From positions 1,105 to 39,097 of the forward strand of contig DGPZ01000140.1 of the NCBI GenBank assembly GCA_002390675.1: DNA of 37,993 nt, written 5' to 3'. Shown here in pieces: positions 1-8,242 of this stretch (its first letter is position 1; each line of letters begins with the position of its first letter). The DNA comes from Deltaproteobacteria bacterium UBA4427 (GTDB lineage: Bacteria > Myxococcota_A > UBA9160 > UBA4427). Below the pieces are notes generated by a model. The model saw only the letters and a program-made list of their open reading frames with translations. It searched no databases and had not been told where the DNA came from. The position numbers were made by a program, and so were the translations under genes.

Positions 1-859
1 CCATCGGCTGCCTTTCGGATTCGATCCGCTCGCGCAATCCGGCCGCGAGATCGGGCACGCCCCCGTCTCCGAGAATCAGCGGCGCTCCGGCTTCCCAGCC
101 GTGGAGCACCATAAACATTCCACCTGCTGCGCTGAAGACCTGGCCCGTGATATCCCGGGCATCGAGCGAGGCAAGCCAGACGATGAGCGGCGCGATCGGT
201 TCCGGGCCGGGCGCTCCCGGCGACCAGTCCGTTAGGCGTGTTGCCGCACCGGGAACGACGGCATTCACGGTGACGTCGTAGTCCGCTAGTTCGTCTGCAG
301 CAGTGATCGTCAGTGCTAAAACGGCGGCCTTGGCTGCGCTGTACGCTCCCTCCCCTCGGAAGCCAGCAAGTGCGGCCGGTGAGCTCGTATTCACGACTGC
401 ACCCGCGACCACTTCACCCGCGTCGGCGCGCTCGCGCCAATGTCGGCCCGCGGCACGCAGTACGAGGAACTGCGCCTTCAAGTGAACGTCGAGGATGGCA
501 TCCCAATCTTCTTCGGAAAGATCGACGAGCATGCCGGGCCGATCGATCCCCGCGTTGTTGATGACCGCATCGACGCGGCCGAATCTCGAGACAGCTTGCT
601 CAATCAGCGCGTCGGCACCCGAACGCGTCGCGATATCCGTGGGGACAGCCAACGCCTCGCCGCCCATAGCTTCGATCTCAGCGACGACTTCGTTTGCCGG
701 TGCACTCGACGCTTCCCGTCCGTCAGGCTGAACGCCTAGATCATTCACGACAACGCGCGCGCCGGCGCGTGCGAGCGCATGCGCATAAGCGCGACCGATT
801 CCTCGCCCCGCTCCGGTCACCACGACAACACGTTCGCTACAGCAAGCTTCTTCGCTCAA
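1..859 (-). CDS. SDR-family dehydrogenase, MFE-2/(3R)-hydroxyacyl-CoA dehydrogenase-like (3' end outside window)
   Basis: NAD(P)-dependent short-chain dehydrogenase; 286 codons are visible and the gene runs off the left edge. I read it from a TTG at 859-857, because an AAAGGGGAG ribosome site (873-865) sits five bases upstream. Residues 15-22 are TGAGRGIG (cofactor loop), 40-42 NDL (as in the multifunctional enzyme type 2 dehydrogenase domain), 101-104 NNAG and 173-177 YSAAK (catalytic Tyr and Lys). The start codon overlaps a TGA (TTGA, 859-856) that closes the frame of the upstream crotonase, so the two were built for coupled translation. Likely role: oxidation of a 3-hydroxyacyl-CoA or related alcohol in beta-oxidation-type catabolism, next to a crotonase. 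The exact substrate cannot be seen. A generic SDR is the alternative. Confidence 0.85.
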   Translation of the reverse strand, partial: MSEEACCSERVVVVTGAGRGIGRAYAHALARAGARVVVNDLGVQPDGREASSAPANEVVAEIEAMGGEALAVPTDIATRSGADALIEQAVSRFGRVDAVINNAGIDRPGMLVDLSEEDWDAILDVHLKAQFLVLRAAGRHWRERADAGEVVAGAVVNTSSPAALAGFRGEGAYSAAKAAVLALTITAADELADYDVTVNAVVPGAATRLTDWSPGAPGPEPIAPLIVWLASLDARDITGQVFSAAGGMFMVLHGWEAGAPLILGDGGVPDLAAGLRERIESERQPM

Positions 860-975
860 AGGTTCTCCCCTTTCCTATTCGATGGATCATCATCCACTGC
901 ATCCTCGAAAATTCCGGCCCGCTTCTCAAGTTTCGACATCACCGCTTCGATCTTGTGCCTACCCATCAGGCCAGC
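856..975 (-). pseudogene. Orphaned C-terminal tail of the upstream crotonase (beyond in-frame TAG)
   Basis: Directly after the TAG at 978-976 the same reading frame runs 39 codons to a TGA at 858-856. It encodes AGLMGRHKIEAVMSKLEKR followed by AGIFED, which matches the usual crotonase ending of the type 'Q-x-GLMG..NQ.EAV.A.LEKR...F.D'. A Gln is expected where the TAG stands, so a single C-to-T change (CAG to TAG) explains it. The natural TGA overlaps the TTG start of the SDR, the arrangement expected of an intact operon. It could be a recent nonsense mutation, amber suppression or a sequence error. Confidence 0.8.
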
Positions 976-1707
976 CTATGCGGCCATCTCGTTTGATAGC
1001 CCCTGCGAGAGGGGGACGAGAGCTGATTCATTCAACACCTTCTTCGCGGCGCGAACGGCATCGGGGCTCCGCTGCGCAATCCCACGCGCTAATTCGAGTG
1101 CGTCTTCTATTGGCCGGTCGCTGAGCTCGGTGCCAAGACCGATTTCGACGGCTCTGCGACCGTCGATTTCTTCGCCGGAAAAGATCAGCTTCTTCGCGAC
1201 GTCGAGTGGAACCAGCCGACGCAACGCCTGTGCGCCAGAGAGGTCCGGCACGAGCCCCCACGAGATCTCGACGAAGGCGAGACGTGCATCCGGCGCGACA
1301 AATCGAATGTCCGCGCCGAGGGCTATATGAAGTCCGCCACCGAAGGCAATGCCCTCTACCGCAGCGATCACCGGAACAGGTAGTTCAACCCACGACCACG
1401 CGAGCTGCTGCGCGCGGTTCGCCCCTTCTGGGCTCAGATCGGAAGTCGCTTGCTGGATCGAATCACTGTCCGGATTCAAATCTCCCGTCGCCATCTGACC
1501 CAAGCTCGCCACGTCGACGCCGGCGCTAAAGGACCCGCCTTCGCCAGAAAGAACGACCGCGCGAACCGAGCGATCTTCGCGCAACCGTCTCGCCGTACCG
1601 AGAATCTCCTCGAACATCTCGGCGTCGAGGGCATTCTTTTTTTCCGGTCGATTCAGACGTACGTGCGCAACGCCTTCCGCAATGTTCACCAATACTCGAT
1701 CACTCAT
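976..1707 (-). CDS. Enoyl-CoA hydratase/isomerase (crotonase) family protein, truncated by an in-frame TAG
   Basis: Crotonase-fold enzyme acting on acyl-CoA double bonds. Start ATG at 1707, behind a GGAGGAAGAGAG site; an earlier ATG at 1737 is less likely. Seen: NRPEKKNAL near the N terminus, SFSAGVDV, and EGIAFGGGLHIALGADIRF (oxyanion-hole/CoA region). Then FVEISWGLVPD has Glu and Asp eight residues apart, the spacing of Glu196 and Asp204 in rat dienoyl-CoA isomerase; the position of the third Asp of that enzyme is His here. The frame stops at TAG 978-976 after 243 residues, but the same frame continues for 39 codons with a typical crotonase C-terminal helix (see 856-975). Crotonases need this region for trimerisation and part of the acyl-CoA pocket, so the stopped product may be unstable or inactive. 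It lies in an operon between a deacylase and an SDR. Confidence 0.85.
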   Translation of the reverse strand: MSDRVLVNIAEGVAHVRLNRPEKKNALDAEMFEEILGTARRLREDRSVRAVVLSGEGGSFSAGVDVASLGQMATGDLNPDSDSIQQATSDLSPEGANRAQQLAWSWVELPVPVIAAVEGIAFGGGLHIALGADIRFVAPDARLAFVEISWGLVPDLSGAQALRRLVPLDVAKKLIFSGEEIDGRRAVEIGLGTELSDRPIEDALELARGIAQRSPDAVRAAKKVLNESALVPLSQGLSNEMAA

Positions 1708-1763
1708 CTCTCTTCCTCCAATCGATTGCCTCCTCACGAACTCGGAAGGTCAAGCCGGACTCG

Positions 1764-3488
1764 TCACTCGCCCGCAGAGGTCGACGCGGCGGCACGCTTG
1801 GGGGCTCGTCGCGGCTCCAACATGCGGCCCGGCGTAGCGCCTGTCGACTGACCCTCTAAATGCGTTGGCACACCTGCCACGACGGTCGCTCGAATCCCAC
1901 CCCCCGATCGCGTAATGCGGGAGTGCCCGCCCGGAAGATCCGAAACGAAGGTCTCGGGCGACCACCTAACATCATCCAGACTGAATACCGCGAGATCGGC
2001 CGCGTATCCCACTTCAAGAATCCCACGATCATGGATCCCAAAGAGCATTGCGACCTCGGACGTCATCCGTCGGATCGCCTCTTCAATCGAAAAGTCAGCC
2101 CTTTCGCGCACGTATCGTTCGAGCAGCAGAGACGTGTCGCCGCCGCCGCACATCATCTGAACGTGCGCTCCGGCGTCACTCGCCGCACAGACGGTCGCCG
2201 GGTGGCTCAGAAGTTCGGCAACTCGCTCGGGAACGTAGGCCGTATCCGCGAGCGTAATTTGCGGGGACAAGTCATTCGCCAGAACCCAATCGGCCAACGC
2301 GTCCGAGGGATGTTGCTCGCGACTCGCAGCGTAGTCCGCCAAGTTCATTCCGATAAACGACTCGAGCTCGGGTCGAGTTACCCCGCGGAAGACAACTCGA
2401 TCCGGTCGGTCCTTGGGAAAGAGCGAAGGCTGGCCATCGTCCCATTCGGCTCGCGCGCGTTTTCTCCACTCGCGATCTTCGAGGCGCTGTCGTTTGTCAT
2501 CTGCCGCAGCGGAAACGATTTCATTCCAAGCGGGCATCGCCATAAACACAGCCGTCTGGTCGAAACTCAGATTCACATCGAAAGGTCGCGGCGAGACCTG
2601 GGGGAATACCCCGGGTCCTTCCAATTGGGTTCGTGCGGCCTGAGCCAGTAACGGTTCTATGTGATCCGCGTTGTGGTCGCCGATATAGAGCTGTGTCCAC
2701 GTGGCTGGAATGCCAGCCCCTTGGCATAACGAATGAACGCGCTCGATGTCCTCCATCTGCGTCTCGAGCTGCATGAGTCGGGGCACGAACTCAAACACCC
2801 CTCGACCCCTCGCAGCCATTTCGCCGACTAATACTCTGAATTCGTCGTCGTCGGCCGCACGACTCGGCACGGGACGCCCCGCGCGATCCGTATCCAGAAA
2901 AGAGGTCGAAAGACCGAATGCCCCCGCGGTCAGGCATTCCCGCATCAGCGCAGCAATCGCCGTGCGCTCCGCCTCGGTCGAAGCCCTTTCATACGACTCC
3001 TCCCCAATCACATGAAGCCGTAACGCCGAATGCCCGACGAGCGGCGCGACTTGGACGGCTGCGCCCCGCGCGTCAAAGGCTCTTCGGTATTCGGGCCACG
3101 TTTCCCAGCTCCATGGAATCCCGGCTTCGAAGGCCTCGTTAGGGAGGTCTTCTATGAAACAAAACATGTCCGTAAGGGAGGCCCGATTCTCTTTCTTGAG
3201 CGGAGCAAGAGAGAGTGAGCAATTTCCGGTCACAACCGTCGTGACGCCATGGCTTGGAAGTGGATCACAACCCGGGTCCCACCAGAGCGCGGGATCGACG
3301 TGGGTGTGTCCATCGATAAAGCCAGGCGTGACGAAAGCTCCGGCCGCGTCGATTTGCCTTTCGCCCTCGGGCTTCAGATCGATGCCGATCTCGGTGATGC
3401 GTCCTGCGCGAACGCGCAGATCGGCTCGTCTCGGCGGCGCGCCTCTCCCGTCAATGACTTCGCCGCCCCGCACTAGAAGGTCGCCCAT
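1764..3488 (-). CDS. N-acyl-D-amino-acid deacylase family amidohydrolase (paralogue 1)
   Basis: Metal-dependent amidohydrolase of the D-aminoacylase type, predicted to hydrolyse an N-acyl amino acid or similar amide; 574 residues. The start at 3488 (MGDLL) has an AGAGGGACAG site; an earlier ATG at 3521 is less likely. Seen: PGFIDGHTHVD with metal His at 61 and 63, TGNC with the bridging-type Cys90, LVGHSALRLHVIG, and SDAGAH, which holds the general-base Asp. It differs from the other two paralogues in the window: after HTHVD it reads PALWWD where they read YDGQ, and the C-terminal tail is rich in Ala, Arg and Ser. It begins the minus-strand run deacylase-crotonase-SDR, with a 56-base gap to the crotonase. 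The cytoplasmic location is inferred from the lack of a signal peptide. The substrate is unknown. Confidence 0.88.
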   Translation of the reverse strand: MGDLLVRGGEVIDGRGAPPRRADLRVRAGRITEIGIDLKPEGERQIDAAGAFVTPGFIDGHTHVDPALWWDPGCDPLPSHGVTTVVTGNCSLSLAPLKKENRASLTDMFCFIEDLPNEAFEAGIPWSWETWPEYRRAFDARGAAVQVAPLVGHSALRLHVIGEESYERASTEAERTAIAALMRECLTAGAFGLSTSFLDTDRAGRPVPSRAADDDEFRVLVGEMAARGRGVFEFVPRLMQLETQMEDIERVHSLCQGAGIPATWTQLYIGDHNADHIEPLLAQAARTQLEGPGVFPQVSPRPFDVNLSFDQTAVFMAMPAWNEIVSAAADDKRQRLEDREWRKRARAEWDDGQPSLFPKDRPDRVVFRGVTRPELESFIGMNLADYAASREQHPSDALADWVLANDLSPQITLADTAYVPERVAELLSHPATVCAASDAGAHVQMMCGGGDTSLLLERYVRERADFSIEEAIRRMTSEVAMLFGIHDRGILEVGYAADLAVFSLDDVRWSPETFVSDLPGGHSRITRSGGGIRATVVAGVPTHLEGQSTGATPGRMLEPRRAPKRAAASTSAGE

Positions 3489-4151
3489 GTCTGTCCCTCT
3501 CCATCTCGACCAAGTCGCCAAACGGTCTGCTAGAACCCACCCCGCTGACCACCGGTATTGGCAAGGATCGCGACGGAGATTCAGGTTGTTCAGGTCCGCA
3601 CCCGGCTCCAGGTTGATTCCCGAATATGAGTGGCCTTCGCCGAAGACGGACTGGATGGGATCAACAATAGTCCCAACTATCTGCTGTTACGAAGTCGCGA
3701 AACCGGAGCTAGAAGCAAGTGAAATAGCCGAAACCAAAAGTGCCGTTGTCGAGCCGCTGGATAGGGTGCTTCCAGCCCCTCGCACCAGCTGGCCCGCTGC
3801 CGGTCGAACGCGCGATCGGCTCGATCGGGAGGAGTTTTTTGTGGTTGATCTGGGGGGAGGCATCGGATTTGCCAAAAATCACCTAAATGATCGAAATCGA
3901 TGGTAAATTTGCAGGTTCTAATTCAGTCGTACCATCCACTTGATCGTCCCACAGCGTTCAGATCCAAGTGGTGGTCAAGACGCTCGACGGCGCGCACGGG
4001 TTTATGCAGCCGATCGATCGCGAGATTTACGACTACGATGGAAACGGTGAGCAAACGTCGAGCCTAGATGCAGTGAACGATCCGTTCATAGATCTCGAGT
4101 GAATCACCACGGCGAGTTGGCGCGCCGACCGCGATCGGACACACTCAGCTC
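3489..4151. other. Gene-poor 663-base stretch with possible gene remnants
   Basis: No convincing gene. The left part should hold the promoter of the minus-strand deacylase operon. Several short frames look protein-like but lack starts or lengths expected of genes. A plus-strand frame 3968-4102 encodes VVVKTLDGAHGFMQP...IDLE and ends in TGA. A frame ending at about 3906 has VVDLGGGIGFAKNH behind a GGGAGGAG sequence and a GTG. A frame around 3650-3725 reads NSPNYLLLRSR. The stretch around 3870-3920 is AT-rich compared with the neighbourhood. They may be pieces of one or more decayed genes; I do not recognise the family. Confidence 0.4.
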
Positions 4152-4538
4152 ATGCTAAATCGACTTCGCCGCCCCCTCCTCTATCTCCTCTCGTTCCAGC
4201 TCTGCGCAGCGGGCTTCCTGCATCTGCTGAACCCAGACTTCTTCGTGGCCATCATCCCCGCGAGTCTTCCTAACCCCGAATGGCTCAACCTGATCTCCGG
4301 CCTCTTCGAGATCGTAATCGGCGTTTACCTCCTTGAACCACGCACCCGCGTACTCGCCGCATGGGGCGCGATCGCGCTCATGATCGCGGTCTTCCCTGCG
4401 AACGTGAACATGATGCTCGAAAACATCGGTCCCGACGGACCCGGCTCGGGAGATCCTTTCACCAACTGGGCTCGACTACCCTTCCAGTTCGTCCTCATCT
4501 TGTGGGCTTGGTGGTTCACGCAGCCCGATCCCGAATAA
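4152..4538 (+). CDS. Small DoxX-like integral membrane protein
   Basis: 128-residue protein with about four hydrophobic segments: residues ~8-28, ~45-62, ~68-85 and ~105-122. The pattern AAGFLHLLNPDFF, then ISGLFEI, then AAWGAIALMIAVFPANVNM is that of small DoxX-family membrane proteins, where PANI/V and the Asn-Met motif recur. The family has been linked to quinone or sulfur redox in some members, but the role of these small ones is unsettled. The gene is convergent with the SDR at 4575. No operon partner is evident, and upstream lies the gene-poor stretch. A hairpin CGCTC-GTCA-GAGCG at 4569-4582 lies just past the convergent ends. Confidence 0.8.
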   Translation: MLNRLRRPLLYLLSFQLCAAGFLHLLNPDFFVAIIPASLPNPEWLNLISGLFEIVIGVYLLEPRTRVLAAWGAIALMIAVFPANVNMMLENIGPDGPGSGDPFTNWARLPFQFVLILWAWWFTQPDPE

Positions 4539-4574
4539 CACCTGAGCGGCGATCGCGTTAGGCGAAGGCGCTCG

Positions 4575-5357
4575 TCAGAGCGAAGAGCAGAGATGTCCGC
4601 CGTCTACGACGATTGTCGAACCTGTCATATAGGTCGATGCATCCGAAGCGAGTAGCAAGAGCGGTCCATCCAGATCGTCGAACTCTCCGTAGCGTCGCTG
4701 CGGGATGCCCTTCCTAAACTCATCTGAACCAGGACTCTCGAGGAGTACGCGGCTTACGTCCGTGAGGATGTAGCCTGGTGCGAGGGTGTTCACGCGGATC
4801 CCTAACTTCGCGGCTTCGAGGGCGAGGACTTCGGTCGCCTTGTGAAGACCTGCCTTAGAGATAGCGTACGGGAACTGGCCTTTAATCGTGCGGCTTGCCG
4901 TGATCGAGCCAACATTCACGATATTGCCGCCCTCCTGGTCGTGAGCCTTCACGCGTTCGGCGTAGAGCTTCGCGCCTAACCAGACACTCTTGAGATTCGT
5001 GTCGAGAACAAAGTCCCAATCCTCTTCATCGATCATGTCGAAGGTCTTGGCGCCAGCTTCGACCCCCGCGTTCTGGATCAGGCAATCGAGCCGACCTGCC
5101 AGCTCCCATGCTCCATCCAAGAACTGCTCAAGGCTCTCACGGTTCGTCACATCGAGGGGAAGGCCGATCGCCTCGCCCCCAGCGGCCCGAATCTCTTCTA
5201 CCCGCGCCTCAATTTTCTCGACTCGCCGCGCACCCAAAACGACGCGAGCGCCCGCGGAGGCCAGCACGCCAGCGAAATGGTGGCCGAAGCCCGAGGATGC
5301 GCCCGTCACGGCGATGGTTTGACCGTCGAGACAAAAGCGGTCGAGAGGCGTAGACAT
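4575..5357 (-). CDS. SDR-family NAD(P)-dependent oxidoreductase
   Basis: 260-residue classical short-chain dehydrogenase. Seen: TGASSGFG at 18-25 (dinucleotide loop), QNAG at 95-98 (where NNAG is usual), Ser151 in VGSITASRT, YAISK at 164-168 (catalytic Tyr and Lys), LAPGYILTDVSR after the active site and GSTIVVDGG at the C terminus. Length and order are normal for the family. It is divergent from the flavin monooxygenase at 5567, with 209 bases between the two starts that must hold both promoters. The pairing suggests the SDR makes or removes the ketone or alcohol handled by the monooxygenase; that is inference from position. The substrate cannot be read from sequence. Confidence 0.9.
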   Translation of the reverse strand: MSTPLDRFCLDGQTIAVTGASSGFGHHFAGVLASAGARVVLGARRVEKIEARVEEIRAAGGEAIGLPLDVTNRESLEQFLDGAWELAGRLDCLIQNAGVEAGAKTFDMIDEEDWDFVLDTNLKSVWLGAKLYAERVKAHDQEGGNIVNVGSITASRTIKGQFPYAISKAGLHKATEVLALEAAKLGIRVNTLAPGYILTDVSRVLLESPGSDEFRKGIPQRRYGEFDDLDGPLLLLASDASTYMTGSTIVVDGGHLCSSL

Positions 5358-5566
5358 GAGTGGGCTTTCTGCCGGTCTATGGGGACCGAAAACAGGTTTA
5401 ATGGACCAGATCGAGGCCGGATGCTACCGCCGGAGCCGCTCACCTGCGAGCGAAACCCCGGGTCACTCGCCTGCCAATGCGAGTCCTAATCCGAGTCGAA
5501 TCATTGGTTATCCTTTCCTCTCGCTCCCGCGCCCGTCGGAGCACACCCCCGCCCACCGGAGAACTC

Positions 5567-7024
5567 ATGGAATCCCTCGACGTCGTCATCGTTGGTGCCG
5601 GCCTGTCCGGAATCGGTGCAGCCTGCCACCTCGAAGACCATTGCCCGGGCAAGACCTACACGCTCCTCGAAGGGCGCGACGCGATCGGCGGCACCTGGGA
5701 CCTCTTCCGCTATCCCGGCATCCGCTCCGACAGTGATATGCACACCCTCGGCTTCAGCTTCAAGCCCTGGAAAGAGCGCAAGTCGATCGCCGACGGAACT
5801 TCGATTCGAGAGTACGTGAACGAGACCGCCGACGAGTACGGCGTGCGTGACCACATCCGCTTCCAGCACTCGCTTAAGAGCGCAGCTTGGTCGAGCGAAG
5901 ACAAGCAGTGGACGCTCGAGATCATGCGCAAGGACACGAACGAAACCATCCACGTCCAGTGCAACTTTCTGATGATGTGCTCGGGCTACTACAACTATGA
6001 ACACGGCTATCGCCCCGCGTTCGAAGGCGCAGACGACTTCGAAGGCCAAATCATCGATCCGCAGTTCTGGCCCGAAGATCTCGACTACACAAAGAAGCGC
6101 GTCGCCGTGATCGGCAGTGGCGCAACCGCCATGACAATCGTGCCTAATATGGCGGAGGATGCCGAGCACGTGACCATGGTCCAGCGCTCCCCCACTTACG
6201 TGGTATCCCGACCCGCGGTCGATCAAATCGCGGTCTTCTTGCGGAAAATCATGCCCGAGAAGTGGGCCTACGCGATCACCCGTTTCAAGAATGTTCAGTT
6301 CCAGCGCCTCGCCTACAATCGCACCCGCACCAAGCCCGAGAAGGTCAAGGAAATGCTGCTCGGCATGGTCCGAACGGAGCTCGGTCCCGACTACGATATC
6401 GAGAAGCATTTCACGCCTAGCTACAACCCCTGGGATCAGCGCCTTTGCCTTATCCCCGACAGCGATCTTTTCAAGCAGATCAGCGCCGGCACCGTCTCGG
6501 TCGTGACCGACCACATCGACACCTTCACCAAATCCGGTATCCGCATGCAGGGCGGCGAGGAAGTCGAAGCCGACATCATCGTCACGGCGACGGGCCTCGA
6601 ACTCAAGGTGCTAGGCGGCGTCGAGTTCACGAAGGACGGCGAGAAGATCGATTTTGCGCAAACCTGGAGTTACAAGGGCATGCTCTATTCCGATGTGCCC
6701 AATCTGATCCAGACCTTCGGCTATATCAATGCTTCTTGGACGCTCCGCGCCGACCTCACCTCGGAATACGCCTGCCGCCTTCTGAACCATATGGACGCCA
6801 CCAACACAAAGGTTTGCGTCCCACATCTGCGCGAAGACGACATGGATATGCCCGCGCGACCGTGGATCGACGACTTCTCCTCGGGCTATATGCAGCGCAC
6901 TATGCATCTCATGCCCAGGCAGGGAGATCACGCGCCCTGGATGAATACCCAAAACTACGCCGCTGATAAGAAGATGATTCGGAAGGCTCCGCTCGAGGAC
7001 GGCCGAATCAGCTTCGAGAGTTAG
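5567..7024 (+). CDS. Flavin-containing monooxygenase, EthA-like Baeyer-Villiger type
   Basis: FAD- and NADPH-dependent monooxygenase, 485 residues. The start at 5567 (MESLDV) follows CGGAGAACTC; an in-frame ATG at 5477 is upstream but has no good site. Seen: GAGLSG at 10-15 (FAD Rossmann), GGTWDLFRYPG (flavin/NADP region), GSGATA (second Rossmann, NADPH), and TATGLEL. The Baeyer-Villiger fingerprint FxGxxxHxxxWP is present as FEGQIIDPQFWP (158-169), but the central His is Asp164. The strongest overall resemblance is to mycobacterial EthA-type enzymes (WPEDLDY, GSGATAMT, VQRSPTYV). Expected reactions are ketone-to-ester or sulfide oxygenation; the Asp may change this. The stop codon TAG lies in GTTAGGC. 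Confidence 0.9.
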   Translation: MESLDVVIVGAGLSGIGAACHLEDHCPGKTYTLLEGRDAIGGTWDLFRYPGIRSDSDMHTLGFSFKPWKERKSIADGTSIREYVNETADEYGVRDHIRFQHSLKSAAWSSEDKQWTLEIMRKDTNETIHVQCNFLMMCSGYYNYEHGYRPAFEGADDFEGQIIDPQFWPEDLDYTKKRVAVIGSGATAMTIVPNMAEDAEHVTMVQRSPTYVVSRPAVDQIAVFLRKIMPEKWAYAITRFKNVQFQRLAYNRTRTKPEKVKEMLLGMVRTELGPDYDIEKHFTPSYNPWDQRLCLIPDSDLFKQISAGTVSVVTDHIDTFTKSGIRMQGGEEVEADIIVTATGLELKVLGGVEFTKDGEKIDFAQTWSYKGMLYSDVPNLIQTFGYINASWTLRADLTSEYACRLLNHMDATNTKVCVPHLREDDMDMPARPWIDDFSSGYMQRTMHLMPRQGDHAPWMNTQNYAADKKMIRKAPLEDGRISFES

Positions 7025-7042
7025 GCCGCTCACCGCGACGGC

Positions 7043-7056
7043 TTAGGCGAGCCTAA
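7043..7056. terminator. Short inverted repeat between convergent genes
   Basis: TTAGGC-GA-GCCTAA lies in the 55-base gap between the monooxygenase stop (7024) and the convergent beta-barrel gene stop (7080). It could fold as a five-base stem with a CGAG loop. It has no T-tract, so an intrinsic terminator role is uncertain. Both arms are copies of the hexamer TTAGGC/GCCTAA that is frequent across the window. Confidence 0.35.
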
Positions 7057-7079
7057 TCTCGGGCGACAGCGTCCGCTGC

Positions 7080-8054
7080 TCAGTCGAATCGCCGCACCGC
7101 GTCGAGCAAGGTCTCTCCGGATCCGAACCGAAAGACGAGGCCTACGTTCGCGCCGTAGACCATGCGGTTATCCGCTCGAAAAGGCGACAGCTTGTATTCC
7201 GACACGCCCACAGATCCACCAAACGTGAGTTCGATCGGAAGCTCGACAGGTAGCGATCGAGCTAGCCACCAGCGAACCTGCACGAAGCCCTCGGTATCCT
7301 CTGCGCTCGAGAACTCTTCCTCTGCGCGTTCCCAGCGAGCGCCGAGGGCAATTTGCACGTCGTCGCTCGCATACCAACCGGCCTGCCCTGTCACCACATA
7401 GCGATCGGCGTCTACGTCCGCAGTTCCGGGCACGTCGGAGACCTGCCTATGCGCGAACTCGAAGGAGAGCGTCCAGTCGACGGGGCCCATTCCGAGATCG
7501 GGATAGAAGATCGAAAACGCTGCGTCGCCCTTAAACTCTTCTGCATCGATCGGTCCGTCTCGTGAGAGTCGATCCCAACCACCCCCGACCGTAATCGAGC
7601 CAACCTTGGGATCGCGCAGAAAAAGTTGTGCGCCCACGCCTAACTTCGAGATTTCGTTATTGCCGCGTTCGAGACCATCCAAGCTTCTCTGTTGGTGACC
7701 GATCGCACCGCGAATCATTGCACGAGCGCCGAGCGGTCCAACGATCGGAACCGTCCCTACGATCTCTGCACTGGTCGAATGCCCCTCATGCTCCGGGATG
7801 GTTAGCGAACTCGTTGTCAACGCGGCGAAAGTGTCCGTCTTATCCTGGCGGAGGAAGTCGTAGTGGATTCCGAATCGGATATTCGGAGCGGCGACTGCGG
7901 GCTCCGCCGGCACGTGCTGGGCCTTCTCTTCTTCCAATCGAAGTGTCCGCGCTCGGATGGATTCGGCGCTTGCCGTCACCGGCAACGTAAGGGCTAACAC
8001 GAATCCGAGGCCGACCGCGATCCCGACAGAGCGGATGACCTGCCGGCCGCGCAC
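7080..8054 (-). CDS. Predicted outer-membrane beta-barrel protein (unknown function)
   Basis: I do not recognise the family. From the GTG at 8054 the product is 324 residues, with a clean signal peptide: Arg at 2, 4 and 8, a hydrophobic core at ~10-27, and an A-S-A cleavage site near residue 30. Starts at 8144 or 8168 would place this behind 30-38 extra residues and seem less natural, although the spacing of the GGAGGG upstream of 8054 is long. The mature part has alternating polar and aromatic short strands (FGIHYDFLRQD, ARWERAEEEF, VQVRWWLARS, GANVGLVFRFGSG), as in a porin-like or autotransporter-like barrel of about 12-14 strands. It sits just downstream of the PKD lipoprotein on the same strand, so surface co-function is possible. 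Confidence 0.7.
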   Translation of the reverse strand: MRGRQVIRSVGIAVGLGFVLALTLPVTASAESIRARTLRLEEEKAQHVPAEPAVAAPNIRFGIHYDFLRQDKTDTFAALTTSSLTIPEHEGHSTSAEIVGTVPIVGPLGARAMIRGAIGHQQRSLDGLERGNNEISKLGVGAQLFLRDPKVGSITVGGGWDRLSRDGPIDAEEFKGDAAFSIFYPDLGMGPVDWTLSFEFAHRQVSDVPGTADVDADRYVVTGQAGWYASDDVQIALGARWERAEEEFSSAEDTEGFVQVRWWLARSLPVELPIELTFGGSVGVSEYKLSPFRADNRMVYGANVGLVFRFGSGETLLDAVRRFD

Positions 8055-8242
8055 GCCTACTGCAAGGCGCCCTCCGAAGGGCTGAAATGCCCGAGGCCAT
8101 TCAATTGCACAATTCAGTTTTGAGGCGGTTTCGGCGTTTTCCATGAAGGAGTTATCGACCGGTAGCACGGGCGAGTCAAGCCTGGAATTGCCGATCGGCG
8201 AGGGTGAAAGCTAAGGGCCCTAAAAAGAGCGGCCAGAAGCCC

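Noticed and set aside
856..1707. Genome-wide reassignment of TAG to an amino acid
   Set aside because: Other genes here end normally at TAG (for example 7022-7024, 22844-22842, 36008-36006, 24795-24793), so a general recoding is not plausible; only this codon is unusual.
4548..4556. HIP1-like palindrome GCGATCGC
   Set aside because: Only occasional copies seen by eye; GATC-containing words are expected at this GC content and no array is formed.
5501..6514. Minus-strand open frame of about 337 codons opposite the monooxygenase
   Set aside because: Opposes a gene with two Rossmann motifs and a Baeyer-Villiger fingerprint; no recognisable protein domain of its own.
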